Source: Tenebrio molitor (Eukaryota; Arthropoda; Insecta; Coleoptera; Tenebrionidae). Taken from it: 64,000 bases of DNA. The stretch is from positions 9,548,001 through 9,612,000 of the forward strand of contig NC_091049.1 of the NCBI RefSeq assembly GCF_963966145.1. Direction: 5' to 3'. The position numbers were made by a program, and so were the translations under genes. Within the stretch, counting starts at the first letter, position 1; every line of letters begins with the position of its first letter. Below, piece by piece: positions 1 to 11,787 of this stretch. The notes beneath the pieces were generated by a model. The model was not told the DNA's origin. It was given only the letters and a program-made list of their open reading frames with translations, and made no database searches.

Positions 1-164
1 AAACCGAGTCGAAGCCACGACTTGTTCGTTATACCCCTGAACATTCCGGATTTGTAACCGGTAACAGGGTTGCCCAGTTTCGGGAGCGTAATTTATAACG
101 TAACAGTACCTACACCTACTTGCTGGTTTCAATGCCGGTATTTAATATTAACCTGTAGATACCA

Positions 165-445
165 TATTGGGTGATTCAAAATGATTGTGGCCAAGTATGG
201 CAACTATGTACGAACATTTATGTGGCAACTGTGTGGGTAGGGTAGAGTTGACATTTCCTTGACAGTTCATAGTCGCGCAATTTTGTAAGTTGTCAAATCA
301 ATGTGTAATGGAATTGAAAAAATCAAATGCACGCTTATGAAATGTCATACAAATGTCAACTCTACCCCATTCACACAGTTGTCACATACATTTTCGTACA
401 TAGTTGCCATACTTGGCCACAATCATTCTGAATCACCCAATATTT
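165..445. repeat. foldback (inverted-repeat) element
   Basis: Two arms of roughly 95 bases are inverted copies of each other: about 165-260 and about 350-445. Both arms carry the words TGGCCAAGTATGGCAACTA and GGTAGAGTTGACAT or their complements. The short open frame that starts at 301 lies inside this palindrome and is not a gene. It is probably a MITE; I could not fix its target duplication. Confidence 0.75.
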
Positions 446-1734
446 TAAGTAAACTATTCAAAACTAGTTTACTTTGCTTGATTGCGGGACTCGATTAGAG
501 ATTTGTCAAAAATGACAATAATCGTACATTATACCTAACCTCTTCAAAATACACATAACCCGAATTATTATCTGTGACATTGCATTTACAGTAGAGAAAA
601 GTTGTATCCTATTACACCACAAAAGTTACTAAAATCACTAGATTTAGTAGTGTATATTGAAAATGGATGGAGTTTACCTATATGTTCATGACAGTTCATG
701 TACTTTTTATGTTTTTTACTGTCACTACCGCTCAAATGTTGAAAATGCAATAAGTAAATAACACTGATCACAATCAATAATAACTGATACGAAAGCGGCA
801 AGAAAAGTTTGCGACTGTGTAAAATTACAGCTTCCCCATTGTAGCTTGAGCTGTGAGAGTCGGATGCGCAGTGGTCTAACACTAATTTTGTCGCATTTTT
901 TTGCTGCTTCCAGGGCCTCTTTATCGGACCTCTTTATTCAACTTTGCACATCCCTCACAGCTCAAGCTACAATGCGCAAGCTGTATATAAAAACAATGCT
1001 CAAGCGTAAATGCAAGACGACTCAGCAACAGTATCAGCTCTATGTTGACGAATTAGAAAACAATATGTTCTTCAGGAATAATAAAAATATGTAATAAAAG
1101 TAAAAAAATAAAATAAAAACAAACTAAAATCTGGGGCAAGTATTTTACCATAATTTGTACAATTTCATAAAGGCTGTGGACTGAGACATTGCTTATTGCT
1201 TCCTACAGGCTACAAACTTTTGGTAATTGCCGTGAGCCATAAAACTCAGGGCTACTACAAATTTTAGGAATTTTTTGACTCTGCCGTTATCTACTCTTTT
1301 CCAATTCTGCCACTACTTGTATCAATATGTCTCTGTTCATCGCTAGAAAAACTCGCAAGACCAAGTTTTAATACGACAAATCAACACGAACGAAATATAG
1401 TGGATAGTAAAAATGCATAAACTATTTAACGATGACAGCTGACGTCAATTTACGTTATTTAGCGAGAAGCAAAATTTACAAAATACTATTTGATCACTAT
1501 ATTCCGATTAATCACTAACTAACGAGGGATCCTTTAGTAATGATGATCGTTGAGAGTTACAAAATAGACTCGTTGGTTCTATTTACGTCAAGACAGAATG
1601 ACCCAACAGGTTGTATTTTGGTACGCAAATATCAAAAAATTCAAAGTAGAGATCAATCCAAAATACTAACAAATTATAACATTTATTTAAAATTAAAAGT
1701 TTAAAATAAAAAAAACTTTACAAATAAAACTGAA
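446..1734. other. gene-free AT-rich stretch
   Basis: I see no gene. A small inverted repeat pairs 837-859 with 954-974 (core AGCTTGAGCTGTGAG and its complement) around a loop of about 95 bases. The rest is AT-rich sequence without recognisable coding or repeat structure. Confidence 0.5.
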
Positions 1735-2195
1735 GAAGTCAATATTTGATCATTGCTCCATTTTGTTGTACAACCAAGAGCAATCTATTCCTCATGGACA
1801 GGGGGCTTTATTTGAAGTCATTCGCAAAGTTGCGTGTGCGCAAATCAGCAACATGCGAATGGTATTGTGAACGGTCGCTTAGCGATATGCGCAATACCAT
1901 TCGCATGTTGCTGGCTTGCGCACACGCAACTTTGCGAATGACTTCAAATAAAGCCCCCCTGGCACAGATTTCGGTGATAGTTCGAGGGTGCCTCGTTCTG
2001 TTCCACGGACGACACCCGCCTTCTTCCAGAACCTGGACGCGGAACCACCGTCCCAGTGTGTTGCCACTTCCGCATAATGGCATGGACAGTGCCCCTCGAT
2101 AACCCTAAATTCGTCGAAATTTGCCCATACGACATAATCCTCTGGTGAAGGGTTACTATTTTGGCTTTAGTAAATTCAGATTCGGCTGGCATTGT
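1735..2195 (-). pseudogene. internally deleted Tc1-like transposase
   Basis: Reading leftward from 2192, a frame of about 75 codons has the helix-turn-helix start of a Tc1/mariner transposase: a K-A-K-I-V-T-L motif, then GQISTNLGLSRGTVHAIMRK and a GTVVPRPGSGRRR hinge. The catalytic domain is absent. A short piece at 1735-1800 resembles the last residues of Tc1 proteins and ends in GAMIKY plus a stop. Between the two ends lies the palindrome at 1800-1960. This is a dead transposon relic; the assignment rests on motif recognition. Confidence 0.7.
1800..1960. repeat. near-perfect palindromic insertion inside the Tc1 relic
   Basis: Two arms of about 75 bases (1800-1873 and 1886-1960) are almost perfect inverted copies that start GGGGGCTTTATTTGAAGTCA. 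They are separated by a loop of about a dozen bases. The open frames on both strands here are products of the palindrome. Confidence 0.85.
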
Positions 2196-2354
2196 ATCAC
2201 TAACTTATTATTATAAACTTGATAGACGTTAACTTCAAACCGTCAATTTTTCGATTTAATTTATAAACGTCATAATAACAGTAAAGGGCAGCTTACAATG
2301 ACATTCTTTGATATGCCAAAATTTGATCGTTCAAAATTTTTTGTCCGCCATAGT

Positions 2355-2460
2355 ACGACCTCTCGTTAGAACCTAATTAAACAAAATGAAAAATAAAACA
2401 CAACGTTGGATCCAAAAATATTTCTTTTCTCATTATTTTTGTTTCGTATTTAAAAAAATA
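2355..2460 (+). repeat. dispersed repeat, copy 1 (second copy near 58.16 kb)
   Basis: The segment beginning CTCTCGTTAGAACCTAATTA recurs at 58157-58250 in the same orientation. The similarity is clear over about 95 bases, including CAACGTTGGATC against CAACGTAGGATC and the later TTTTGTTTCGTATTT. No coding sense is visible. Confidence 0.7.
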
Positions 2461-2590
2461 TCTAGGATAGGTCAAGGAAGACGAAACGTTTCAATATTGA
2501 AAATCTCTCGAAAGGATGAGAGAGGGTATTCGAGAATAATCGAAGAAAGAGAAATTCCTGCAGCGCATTTGGCTTGTGAACTCTAAAGTA

Positions 2591-2591
2591 G

Positions 2592-2636
<45 letters not shown>
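2591..2636 (+). repeat. (TAG)n microsatellite
   Basis: An uninterrupted run of about fifteen TAG/AGT triplets. It produces artificial poly-Ser and poly-Thr frames on the two strands, which I do not annotate. The sequence from 2640 to 3540 shows nothing I can name. Confidence 0.95.
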
Positions 2637-3654
2637 CGTTCTACGCGGACAGCAATCATTCGTGTTTCCACGTGTTGCAAAATTACAAAGTAAATTATTT
2701 CTGTAATTCTTTAAGGTTTATTTCTCGATTAATGTCAATTCGGTCACTCTCAATTAGGTATTAATTTAAAGACTAGTTTGGTAAAGGGTTTTTATACTTG
2801 ATTATCGATGGGCTGCACAGAACAAATTATGTTCAACGAAAAAGTAAGGCGCCCTTATTCGTATTCGAAAAACATGTCTATGATGAACATGAGGAACTTA
2901 AGGTTTGGGATACGGTTAAACTAAAGAAGAGCAGATGTGGGAATCGGATGTGCGTGTTGAAGTGACCGTGAAACCACTGATTATACACCTTGGAGAGTCT
3001 GATTACGATTCGGATTAACCGGAAGAATTCGAAGATGAGACTTGATTTTTTAAATCCATAATATGTTTGAGTTATCGTTAATTATTGTTTCTATTTACTA
3101 ACTTACTGCTTTTTTATCGAATGTCAAAACCTTGTCCGCCTGACGGAGATTTTGACAAACAGAATTTTTAGCGGCATCGTGGATCCATATCAATTATAAA
3201 TGAATTTAAGGGATCTAGGCAGCCTTGATGAATGTATATTGGGTTGCCTGACTTTTTCCACGGCATTAAAAAATGAACCATAAAACACGATTGGAATATT
3301 TTAGCAAGGTAGGTAATTTAGTTCACGTACGCTTCCTGTGTCTTCAAATAAATTTACGACTCTCTAAACCTTAAATTTTGTAAAGCCTACATTTGGATAG
3401 TGTTCCACGAGAAAACTAACTGTATCATTGAAGTTCTTACGACACTTTCCACAGGCAAAAATTGTTTCCTTTTTCAACAATATTGAAATTTCTGCCATTG
3501 TAGTCCATTTTTAGAAAATTTTCAATAAATTTACACAGTTTGACTTTTCAAATAACACGCCCACTTTTGACAGATTTTAAGGGGTGTACAAAATGTTACT
3601 TGGCAAGTTTTCATCAATCCTTTCAAAAGGTCACTGCTCAAAGATTAAATTTTT

Positions 3655-3755
3655 AACAACAAAATCTAACACGCCCACGCGGGGCGACTCGTGTTATACC
3701 ATAGTGGAACCGGTTAATTACTGGGAAATAATTTCTTTATTTCGCTTTTTTAAAT
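3655..3755 (-). repeat. dispersed repeat R1, partial inverted copy
   Basis: The complement of this stretch matches 8300-8390 and 20340-20420, around the shared words GGTATAACACGAGTCGCCC and GAAATAA.GAAATTATT. It is a fragment of the same R1 family in the opposite orientation. Confidence 0.65.
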
Positions 3756-3929
3756 AAATTCTATGGAGATACACAAAGGCGCGATTTTCGACCGCTTGAA
3801 GATAAAAGTTACTTTCGAAACGGTACCAAAGTTGTGCCATTTTATTTATTCGGTGCAAAATTGTATTAAAGAATTTCCAAATTTTATGTACAGTTTAAGA
3901 AAAGAAAACTTTGGACCGAGCTGTAAATT

Positions 3930-4165
3930 TGTTTCTTGGAACTGCTAGTGCCGTGCGAAAATCAAGCAGTGGAGCAGTTCGAAAACGTGCAGATGAAATT
4001 GTTGTTAATACTCAAGATAAGCGAAAGTGTACCAAAAACATCTATCCGACAATTGAGTCAGCAAATTAATCTCTCTGTTAGAACAACGGACACAATGTTA
4101 CACAAGAGTTTACATCTTTATCCCCAACGTACAGGAGTGGAGGAATTGAAGCTAGCAAATTAGCC
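3930..4165 (+). pseudogene. fragment of a transposase helix-turn-helix region
   Basis: A frame of about 70 codons contains VPKTSIRQLSQQINLSVRTT followed by LHKSLHLYPQR. This is the spacing of the N-terminal helix-turn-helix of an insect mariner/IS630-type transposase. No catalytic domain follows. It ends just downstream of the first reductase gene and is presumably a dead fragment; the exact family is uncertain. Confidence 0.5.
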
Positions 4166-4311
4166 AGGAAGATTACATCTTTGCAATTGGCTTGTCGACA
4201 ACGTATTATAAAAAAGGAAACACGACACCGAGCCCAGATTTATTTATCAGTACGAATATGTATAACTATATGAACAAACTAATTATTAATTTGTTGTTAA
4301 TCTAAATTAAT

Positions 4312-6117
4312 TTAAACAATTAGAGACCACACTTTTGCTATGATAATCCCCACTAAAATCGCCAGAATAAAATAGAATACGCAGAGTAAAATATTTTGTG
4401 CAACCATGAATCTGTAAACAAAAAATTGCAATACATTCACTTCTGACCATGCACTGTCTGGGATTATTTACACTGCATCATTAACATTGTCTTTACCTAT
4501 GCAATTTAATCCTTGCTTCTGGTAAAGTACACAACTGATCCTTGAGCAAGTAGATTCTTATTCCTTTTATAAAATTGCTATAATATGTATCCCATTTGAC
4601 CGATCTGATGTCGAAAGGGAACATTATTCTATCTTCGTCAGTAATTCGATCCCATAAATCCTTTACGTTTCCATTGGTAAATTTCCAACTTGTATTCGTG
4701 AAGATACCAAACATGTCGAACAGTTTTTCTAGATATCTTACTTTGACAAACGCTTTCGGTTTTTTGAACGTTAAAATGTAATACATATCACACAGGATTG
4801 CTACCGTGCGATTACAGAGTATCTTGAACAAAGAGTACCAAAATGAACTGGTAGTCCATATTAATGTAGGCATCCATATCGCCTTACTCAACGGATAACG
4901 ATACATTTGTGCTTTAATTACTTTGAGAAAATCTATGAATCTAGTTGGATTATCGATGGAGGAGACGTAGTTGTATATAGGAATGGGGTCCTTCTGGGGT
5001 ATATCCCAAGCGCATGCTATCATTGCTGAAGTTACCAAATCGACAGGAACCAACTCTATGTTGCAATCTTCTTTATATAGAATAACTCTAAGTAATCCTA
5101 AAGAAAAAAATGCCGTGAAACCAAAAGCTGCAAAAGAATCGATCCAATTTTCGACAGGTTGTTTGTACGAAGAAGTCACTAAAACTTTTGTTATAAGTGC
5201 TTGATGTTATAATTGGTTCGATTACCGATAGCTGGTCGAAAAATTCCGATCGGTAGTTCATCTGATATTTCTTTAATCATAGATTCCGCCATAGCTTTGG
5301 TGAAAGTATAAGTGTTAATCCATTTCTTCAGAATACTGAAGAGGAAAAAATGATAAATGCACGTGTCGTGGAAGTCTAACACAAAATTCCTCGAAAATGT
5401 TCTTTAGATCTATAAAATTGTTTTTGTCTCTTACCTCGGTGTCCATCGAGCAGCCTCTTCTAGTGAAAGTCTCTCCAACATAGATTCTGCTTGTTCGTAG
5501 TGCAAAGGATGATCGTAAATAACTTCATCGAGAGCATGGAGATGACAGTAGACATACGCCGTAGAAGTGTGCACCACCGACTGAAATATATTTTCAAAAA
5601 GACTTCTCGGAATAATAATAATCAACTTTACCTTCAAATTTTCAAATTTCTTACAGAATTCCAACAGAATCTTGGTTCCTTTAACATTCACATCATAAGC
5701 TGATTTGATATTTTCGTTAAAATCTACCGTCGCAGCAACATGAAACACAATGTTGGTTTTTGAAATCAACTCTTGTCGATCTTCAAGTGTCAAACCTAGG
5801 TTTTCTTGTGTACAGTCTCCGGCGATCGCAGTTACACGGCTCCTGTAATCTGGATGACTGTCTCGTAGTTTGTCGAAGAGCTAGAAAGAATAGTTTTTGA
5901 TGGACTTTAATGTTAATATATTTACCGCGCAATTGAACATCTTTTCTAATCTTGGCGATGGGTTTTTGTCTCCTTTCGCCCTTATCAAAACGTAAATGGT
6001 GGCAACTTTAGTGCTCCGTAAGAGTTTCTCGATGAGGACTTTTCCTATGAAACCGGTACCTCCAGTAATAAAAACACTTTGGTTTTCGTAGAATTGGCTA
6101 ATTTGTAATTGCGACAT
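4312..6117 (-). CDS. fatty acyl-CoA reductase, copy 1 (six exons)
   Basis: An alcohol-forming fatty acyl-CoA reductase: NADPH-dependent reduction of long-chain acyl-CoA to fatty alcohol on ER or lipid membranes. The alcohols feed wax, cuticular or pheromone lipids. I infer exons 6117-5926, 5880-5632, 5580-5435, 5335-5226, 5178-4497 and 4411-4312. They join in frame to 493 codons including the stop, the usual family length. The NADPH motif TGGTGFIG is at residues 18-25. The catalytic Y-x-x-x-K is YTFTK at 205-209. The FAR_C domain fills most of exon 5, and exon 6 encodes a C-terminal membrane helix. All boundaries are GT-AG. It has the same exon plan as the copy at 9.2-11.7 kb. Which insect FAR subfamily (waterproof-like or other) I cannot tell. 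No inactivating change seen. Confidence 0.92.
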
Positions 6118-6267
6118 TTTTGTTCAGTCTACTAAGTGAGTTTACGTTTATATCACATGCACTACTGCTGTGTGAAGAATAACACATTTTCGATATAAAA
6201 TTGCAAATAAGTAGCATTGATTGAATATTGATTTTAATAGTAACAATTAGTTACATTGACTGTTTAA

Positions 6268-6278
6268 CCTTTTATATA
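6268..6278 (-). promoter_or_regulatory. TATA box of reductase copy 1
   Basis: Read on the minus strand this is TATATAAAAGG, about 150 bases upstream of the start codon. It is followed upstream by a block (GCTTTTATG and a CAGTCG word) that is conserved before copy 2 (TAGATAAAAGG, 11777-11787) and in the relic near 16.15 kb. Conservation between duplicates supports a core promoter; no transcript evidence is available. Confidence 0.6.
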
Positions 6279-6312
6279 CATAAAAGCGACTGCTGTATGA
6301 AATTAATATATA

Positions 6313-6822
6313 CAGGGTGTTAGGTAAATGTCCTGCCAAACTTTCACCGCGAGCTTCATGTAGAACTCGGAAAAAATATTTAAAAAATTCTGTGAAAAAA
6401 TAAATTGACATTTAATTTTTAAGGTAACATTTTTTTAAACTGCTTTTAGTCTTCCACGTTGTCCCACAACCTCGTAGGTAAAATTTCGGCACATTTTTAA
6501 AATACTCCTTTTATATCATATTTTATAAAACGTACACCAATGCGGTTTTCTTGTTTTAAAGCATATTTCCTAGAGGTTACTTCGCATTGGCGTACGTTTT
6601 ATAAAATATGATATACAGGGTGTATTTAAAAAATATTCCGAAATTTTACCTACGAGGTTGTGGGACAACGTAGAAGACTAAAAGCAGTTAAAAAAAATTA
6701 CCTCAAAAATTAAATGTCAATTTACTTTTTTGGCCTAGAATTTTTTAAATATTTTTTCCGAGTTCTACATGAAGCCAGTAGCTCGCGATTAAAGTTTGGC
6801 CAGACATTTACGTAACATCCTG
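6313..6822. mobile_element. 510-bp palindromic MITE with CAGGGTG ends
   Basis: The whole element is a foldback: its left half, starting CAGGGTGTTAGGTAAATG, is the inverse of its right half. TA flanks both ends (6311-6312 and 6823-6824), the target duplication typical of Tc1/mariner-type elements. A single-arm copy occurs at 56738-57025. It sits just upstream of the promoter of reductase copy 1. Confidence 0.85.
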
Positions 6823-6999
6823 TATACACTGCTCGCAAACAAATGAAATCAAAACACCCAGAAACAATGTGTTTTTTTAAATAAAATTTTACACGCATAT
6901 TCACACACAGTAACAAATTATTAAGGTTTAAAAGATTTCGAACAAAGAACTCACAGTCGTTATCAACATTTTGTAGAAAACCAGAGTAGGTATCTTCTT

Positions 7000-7625
7000 A
7001 TTGCGTTTGACCTTGAGAACGTCGCGTCAGTTCAATAAAAAATGCCTCGCAGAAGGAGACACGTTAATTTTTCGCCAAATTGCCGGACGTATAGAGCGAA
7101 GCGTAGCAAGTCTGGTGGCAACTTGGAGGACATGGGAAGAAGAACACCGTACACGTCGTTCTGAAGGCTCTGAGGCTCGCAGAAGACCACAGCCCACAGA
7201 GAGAGGCTGCGTACGACTCGATTGCTGATTCAGCAGAAGGTAGGCCCATTCGTATGCGTACTGTATACCATCGTCTACGTTCAATGAACAATGAACAATG
7301 AATCAAGATTTTGTATGGGAGCCCATGATGGACGACAGAGGGTGAGGCGACTACGAAGTGAACGCAACAATTTTACGTTTGCTGTGGAGCGTCATGTACA
7401 CCCGTACACCGTACTGTTGGAGTAACGGTATGGGGTGCTATTGCTCATGGCAGCAGATTTCGCTTACTCTTTATTCGAGCCCCTATGACACCCCAATGGT
7501 ACATCAATGAAGTGTTAGGTCCCATTGTTGTGCCTTATGTAAAAAACATAAAAGAAGGCATTTTCCATCAAGACAACGCACGCCCACATATTGCCCACAA
7601 ATTGTAACTGAAAAGGTACAAAGTC
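7000..7625 (+). pseudogene. Tc1-like transposase relic
   Basis: Plus-strand fragments in shifting frames read as a Tc1-like transposase. Near 7030-7200 there is an N-terminal helix-turn-helix with FRQIAGRIERSVASLVATWR. Near 7415-7610 there is the catalytic block TVWGAIAHGSRFRLLFIRAP, then HQDNARPH. Frameshifts and missing central sequence make it non-functional. Known family knowledge: HQDNARPH surrounds the second catalytic aspartate of Tc1 proteins. Confidence 0.8.
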
Positions 7626-7639
7626 ATTAGTTGACAACG

Positions 7640-7810
7640 CATGCGAATATGATGATCGTTTGGAAGTTATTAAAATGAGCAGGAAAACCAGAGTTTATAG
7701 TTTTAGGCAAAACCATGGCACCGTAAGTTTTTAGCACTCCTCGAATCAAATATTTTTATTTGGAAAATAGCAAATTTAGATCAAGGTCATCATACACATT
7801 CACAACTGTA
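7640..7810 (+). repeat. segment duplicated upstream of both reductases
   Basis: The words ATATGATGATCG, AGTTATTAAAATGA and TCAAGGTCATCAT recur in the same order at about 11865-11975, close upstream of reductase copy 2. It is either part of the tandem duplication unit, displaced here by the insertions at 6.3-7.6 kb, or a dispersed repeat. Confidence 0.6.
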
Positions 7811-7924
7811 AAAACAACAAAATGTAACCAACAAAAAATTTAATACAAGATTGGATGTATTCACATTTAGACTGTTGTTCAATATCGACAATAGAGAAAA
7901 AGGGAAGATGATATCAGACTTCAA

Positions 7925-8070
7925 TTATATTTTTTGTTCGACACTGTCAGAATTTGAGAATTTTCTCCTGTGTGAACGGATTTTGATAAATTTGACAACT
8001 TGTCAAAACGAAACGTCAAGCTTATTTGAAACATTTTCACCGATTTGGAGCCTTTAAGGGGCTCGTCGAA
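7925..8070 (+). repeat. dispersed repeat R2, copy 1
   Basis: Begins TTGTTCGACACTGTCAG and ends AAGGGGCTCGTCGAAC. The same module occurs at 12310-12610, 13425-13640 and, inverted, at 18605-18860. This copy is the shortest. It directly precedes an R1 copy. Confidence 0.85.
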
Positions 8071-8079
8071 CAGTTATAT

Positions 8080-8400
8080 TTATCTTCACGTGGTCGAAAA
8101 TCGTGGCATTCTGTATCCCTATAGAAACGGTTGCAGTGTTTTTTTTTTTAGAACTGGACTTGAAACACTTCAAATCTAAGGAGTTGAAATGTCCACAGGC
8201 TCGACCAAATCAAATGTAAGGTCACTTGAAGCATTTCTCACGATTTATTTAGTAATAATTACAAGAAATATTTAATAATATATCCCTATTAAAAAAGGCC
8301 TCCAAAAAAGGGAAATAACGAAATTATTACCGAATATTTAAGCGGTGCCATTGTGGTATAACACGAGTCGCCCATGTGCACGGATGACAGATGTCAAAAT
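8080..8400 (+). repeat. dispersed repeat R1, copy 2 (empty-site allele)
   Basis: About 320 bases similar to 18965-18985 plus 20139-20470, same orientation. Shared words include TATAGAAACGGTTG/TATAGAGACGGTTG, AATGTAAGGTCA and CGGATGACAGAT. It preserves the uninterrupted sequence that the 18.99-20.14 kb element split in the other copy. Confidence 0.8.
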
Positions 8401-8636
8401 CAAAAAGAGCAAAATGGCTGCTCAACGTTAAAAACTAAACTTTAGACTTTAGTAGACTTTACTGATATTATTAAACCTTCAAGTACTAATAACATTGCAA
8501 CTAGATAACTAGGAATTACTGGAGCCTTAAAATTTGAAAATTGTAAGTTTGAAAACTGTCATTTCACTCTAACTGCAACAAAAGAAATTAAATGAGTTCA
8601 TGTCCGATTTTTTTGTGATCCGCTAATCTACTATTT

Positions 8637-8712
8637 GTGTAACTCGTGTGAGTAAATATCGCACTCGTTACACGAAATAACGCATTTCCTAACTGGTTAC
8701 GTAAATAGCTAT
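8637..8712 (-). repeat. dispersed repeat R3, copy 1
   Basis: Read in complement it gives GTAACCAGTTAGGAAATGCG followed by GTGTAACGAGTG, as at 17733-17800. Related words recur at 18035-18110. The bases from 8713 to 9080 show nothing I recognise. Confidence 0.6.
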
Positions 8713-9207
8713 TGAACCCCAAAATTCATACTCGCTCATTGATAACTAAGCACGAACTAAGATTTACTCGATTAAAATACTCGAATGAAAAACAGTAAAA
8801 ACTCTTAGTATCTGAACAGCGATCGTTTTTTCTTCAAAAAACTGTCAAGTTTTTACCGCATAAAAACATTTTCACTCAGTCTTTTCTTTCAATTGATGAT
8901 AACCCCAAGACCGAAGTGTCAAATTAGGGATTAGAAAAATAAAAAGAAAATATTCTATTATAAAAAGATGAATGTGTAAAAAATGTTTATTTTAAAGAGT
9001 TCTATCAGTGTTTAAATGTATTACGTGGACTTCCATAACACCCTCTATATTTACCTTAGTTCTCTGTAATTTGGATTATCTGCAACCTGTTGGGGATAAA
9101 TATTATAAAAAAGGGAACACAACATCAAGCCCAGATTTATTTATCAATACTGATATGCTTTATTATTATCATTATCACTGTGATTCTATATGAAGATACT
9201 AATTATT

Positions 9208-11663
9208 TTAATCTATTAGAGACCACATTTTTGCTATTATGATCCCCACTAAAATCGCCAGAATAAAATAGAATATCAACAGTAAAATATTATGAGCAAT
9301 CTGGAATCTGAAAACAAAAAATTGCAATACATTCATTTCAGATCATGCTGTATCTGGGATAATTTACACTGCATCATTATCTTTACCTCTTCATTTTAAT
9401 CCTTGCTTCTGGTAAAGTGCACAACGGATCCTCGAGCAAGTAGATTCTTATTCCTTTTATAAAATTGCTATAATATGTATCCCATTTTACCAATCTGACG
9501 TCGAAAGGGAACATTTTTCTATCTTCATCAGTAATTCGAATCAATAAATCTTTTACGTTTCCATTGGTAAATTTCCAACTCTTATTCGTATAAATACCAA
9601 ACGTGTCGAAGAGTTTTTCTAGATATCTTACTTTAACAAACGCTTTTGGTTTTTTTAACGTTAAGATGTAATAAAGATCACACAGAACTGCCACGGTGCG
9701 ATTGTAGAGTATCTTGAACAAACAGTACCAAAAAGAACTGGTAGTCCATATTAATGTGGGCATCCATATAGCCCTACTCAACGGATAACGATACATTTGT
9801 GGCTTAATTGCTTTGAGAAAATCTAAGAATCTCGTTGGATTATCGATGGAGGAGACGTAGTTGTATACGGGAATGGGGTCCTTCTGGGGTATGTCCCAAG
9901 CGCATGCTATCATTGCTGAAGTTACCAAATCGACAGGAACTAACTCCATGTTGCAACCTTCTTTATATAGAACAACCCTAAGTAATCCTAAAGAAAAAAA
10001 TGCCGTGAAACCAAAAGCTCCAAAAGAATCGACCCAATTCTCGACAGGTTCCTTGTACGAAGAAGTCACTAAAACTTTTATTGTAAGTGCTTGATTTTAT
10101 AATGTTTTGGGTTACCTATTGCCGGGCGAAAAATTCCGATCGGTAATCCATCTGATATTTCTTTAATCATAGATTCCGCCATGGCTTTGGTATAAGAATA
10201 AGTGTTAATCCAATTCTGAAGAATACTGAAGAAAAAAAGTGATAAATCAATGGTTTCCTCGAGAATGTTCTTCAGATTTACGCGAGTTTACGTAAGATGT
10301 CAATAACACCCTCGCAACAGGGCTGTAAGGGAGGTTTTAATCGCCCGCATTTTTTCAAAATTTTATTTGTTGCCAAAGTACCAACGCTTTGCCAAAGTTA
10401 CAATGTTTTCCATGATTTTCAAACTCTTTCCATTCAATTGCTGAATCTTTGAATAATTATTTAATATACAGGGTGTCTCCCAGAGTATGGTATATATTCA
10501 AACCCTGGATTATGCAAACCCTGAGCGTATCTTTAAACGTATTTAGAACAAAAATTAGGAAAAAAAAGTCAAAAAAGTGTCAACAAAAAAACACCCGATG
10601 TTCATTGAATTAATATTGGCCGTTTCCAGCGGTTCTCAAACGGTTTTGGCAAAATTTTCAAATTGCTCTTGTACCCACGCGGTCAAACTTAGGACACTGA
10701 ACATTTTTTTGAAGAACCTTCACTTGCCGATCAATTACAGATTTGAATAAAGAGCGATCAAATCAATTCGTAAGTGAGTTATCCATGAATCCGGAATTAC
10801 AAATTAATTTGATCGGTCGATATATACCACACTCTGTGAGACAACCTGTGTAATGTTTAAAGTGATTTAGCACGACGAAAAATGTTGTACGTACCACGTT
10901 TCGTTAAGGGCCACAGCTCCCTTGCTCGTTATGGCCTACTTAACAGCCCTTAATACGTAAATAACTATTTTGTCTCTTACCTCGGTGTCTGTCGAGCAGC
11001 CTCTTCTAGTGAAAGTCTCTCCAACATAGATTTTGCTTCTTCATAATGCAAAGGATGATCGTAAATAACTTCATCGAGAGCGTCGAGATGACAGTAGACA
11101 TACGTCGTAGAAGTGTGCACCACCGACTAAAATTTTTTTTGACAAAGACTTCTCGGAATAATAATAATCAGCTTTACCTTCAAATTTTCAAATTTTTTAC
11201 ACAATTCCAGCAGAATCTTGGTTCCTTTAACATTCGCATTATAAGCTGATTTGATGTTTTCGTTAAAATCCACGGTCGCAGCAACATGAAAGACGATGTT
11301 GGTTTTAGAAATCAACTCTTGTCGGTCTTCAAGTGTCAAACCTAGGTTCTCTTGGGCACAGTCGCCGGATATCGCAGTTACACGGTTCTTGTAATCGGGA
11401 TGCTCCTCTCGTAGCTTGTCAAAGAGCTGGAAAGAATAGCTTTTGTTGGACTTTAATGTTAATATATTTACCGGACAACTGAATATCTTTTCTAATCTTG
11501 CCGATGGGTTTTTGTCTCCTTTCGCCCTTATCAAAACGTAAATGGTGGCAACTTCAGTGCTTCGCAAAAGTTTTTCGATGAGGACTTTTCCTATGAAACC
11601 GGTACCTCCAGTAATGAAGACTCTTTGATTCTCATAGAATTGGCGAATTTGTAACTCCGACAT
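9208..11663 (-). CDS. fatty acyl-CoA reductase, copy 2 (six exons)
   Basis: Tandem paralogue of the gene at 4.3-6.1 kb, with the same role and the same exon plan. I infer exons 11663-11472, 11426-11178, 11126-10981, 10225-10116, 10068-9387 and 9307-9208. Exon lengths are identical to copy 1 (192, 249, 146, 110, 682 and 100), giving 492 amino acids. TGGTGFIG is at residues 18-25, the catalytic motif is YSYTK, and a membrane helix ends the protein. The third intron is about 755 bases against 99 in copy 1 because transposon sequence (including 10469-10848) has entered it. Downstream similarity between the copies continues to about 4195 and 9085. The reading frame is intact, so it is probably functional. 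Confidence 0.92.
10469..10848. mobile_element. MITE with CAGGGTGTCTCCC ends in reductase intron 3
   Basis: Inverted ends of about 30 bases: CAGGGTGTCTCCCAGAGTAT at the left and its imperfect complement at 10815-10848. TA precedes the left end; the right flank reads TG and may be a decayed TA. Weaker inverted similarity between about 10287-10335 and 10905-10970 suggests it is nested in an older insertion. Confidence 0.7.
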
Positions 11664-11776
11664 TTTTGTTTAGTCAACGAAGTGCAGTTACGTATACTTC
11701 ACTTGCACAACTGATGTGTGAAGGCAACACGTTTTATTCAATGCAAAATTTTAAATAAGTGGGATTGTCTGTCTAA

Positions 11777-11787
11777 CCTTTTATCTA
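11777..11787 (-). promoter_or_regulatory. diverged TATA-like box of reductase copy 2
   Basis: The minus strand reads TAGATAAAAGG at the position equivalent to the TATA box of copy 1, about 115 bases upstream of the start codon. One substitution breaks the canonical TATA, so the promoter strengths of the copies may differ (inference). Confidence 0.45.

Noticed and set aside
2462..2764. Poly-Thr and poly-Ser frames
   Set aside because: Products of the TAG microsatellite.
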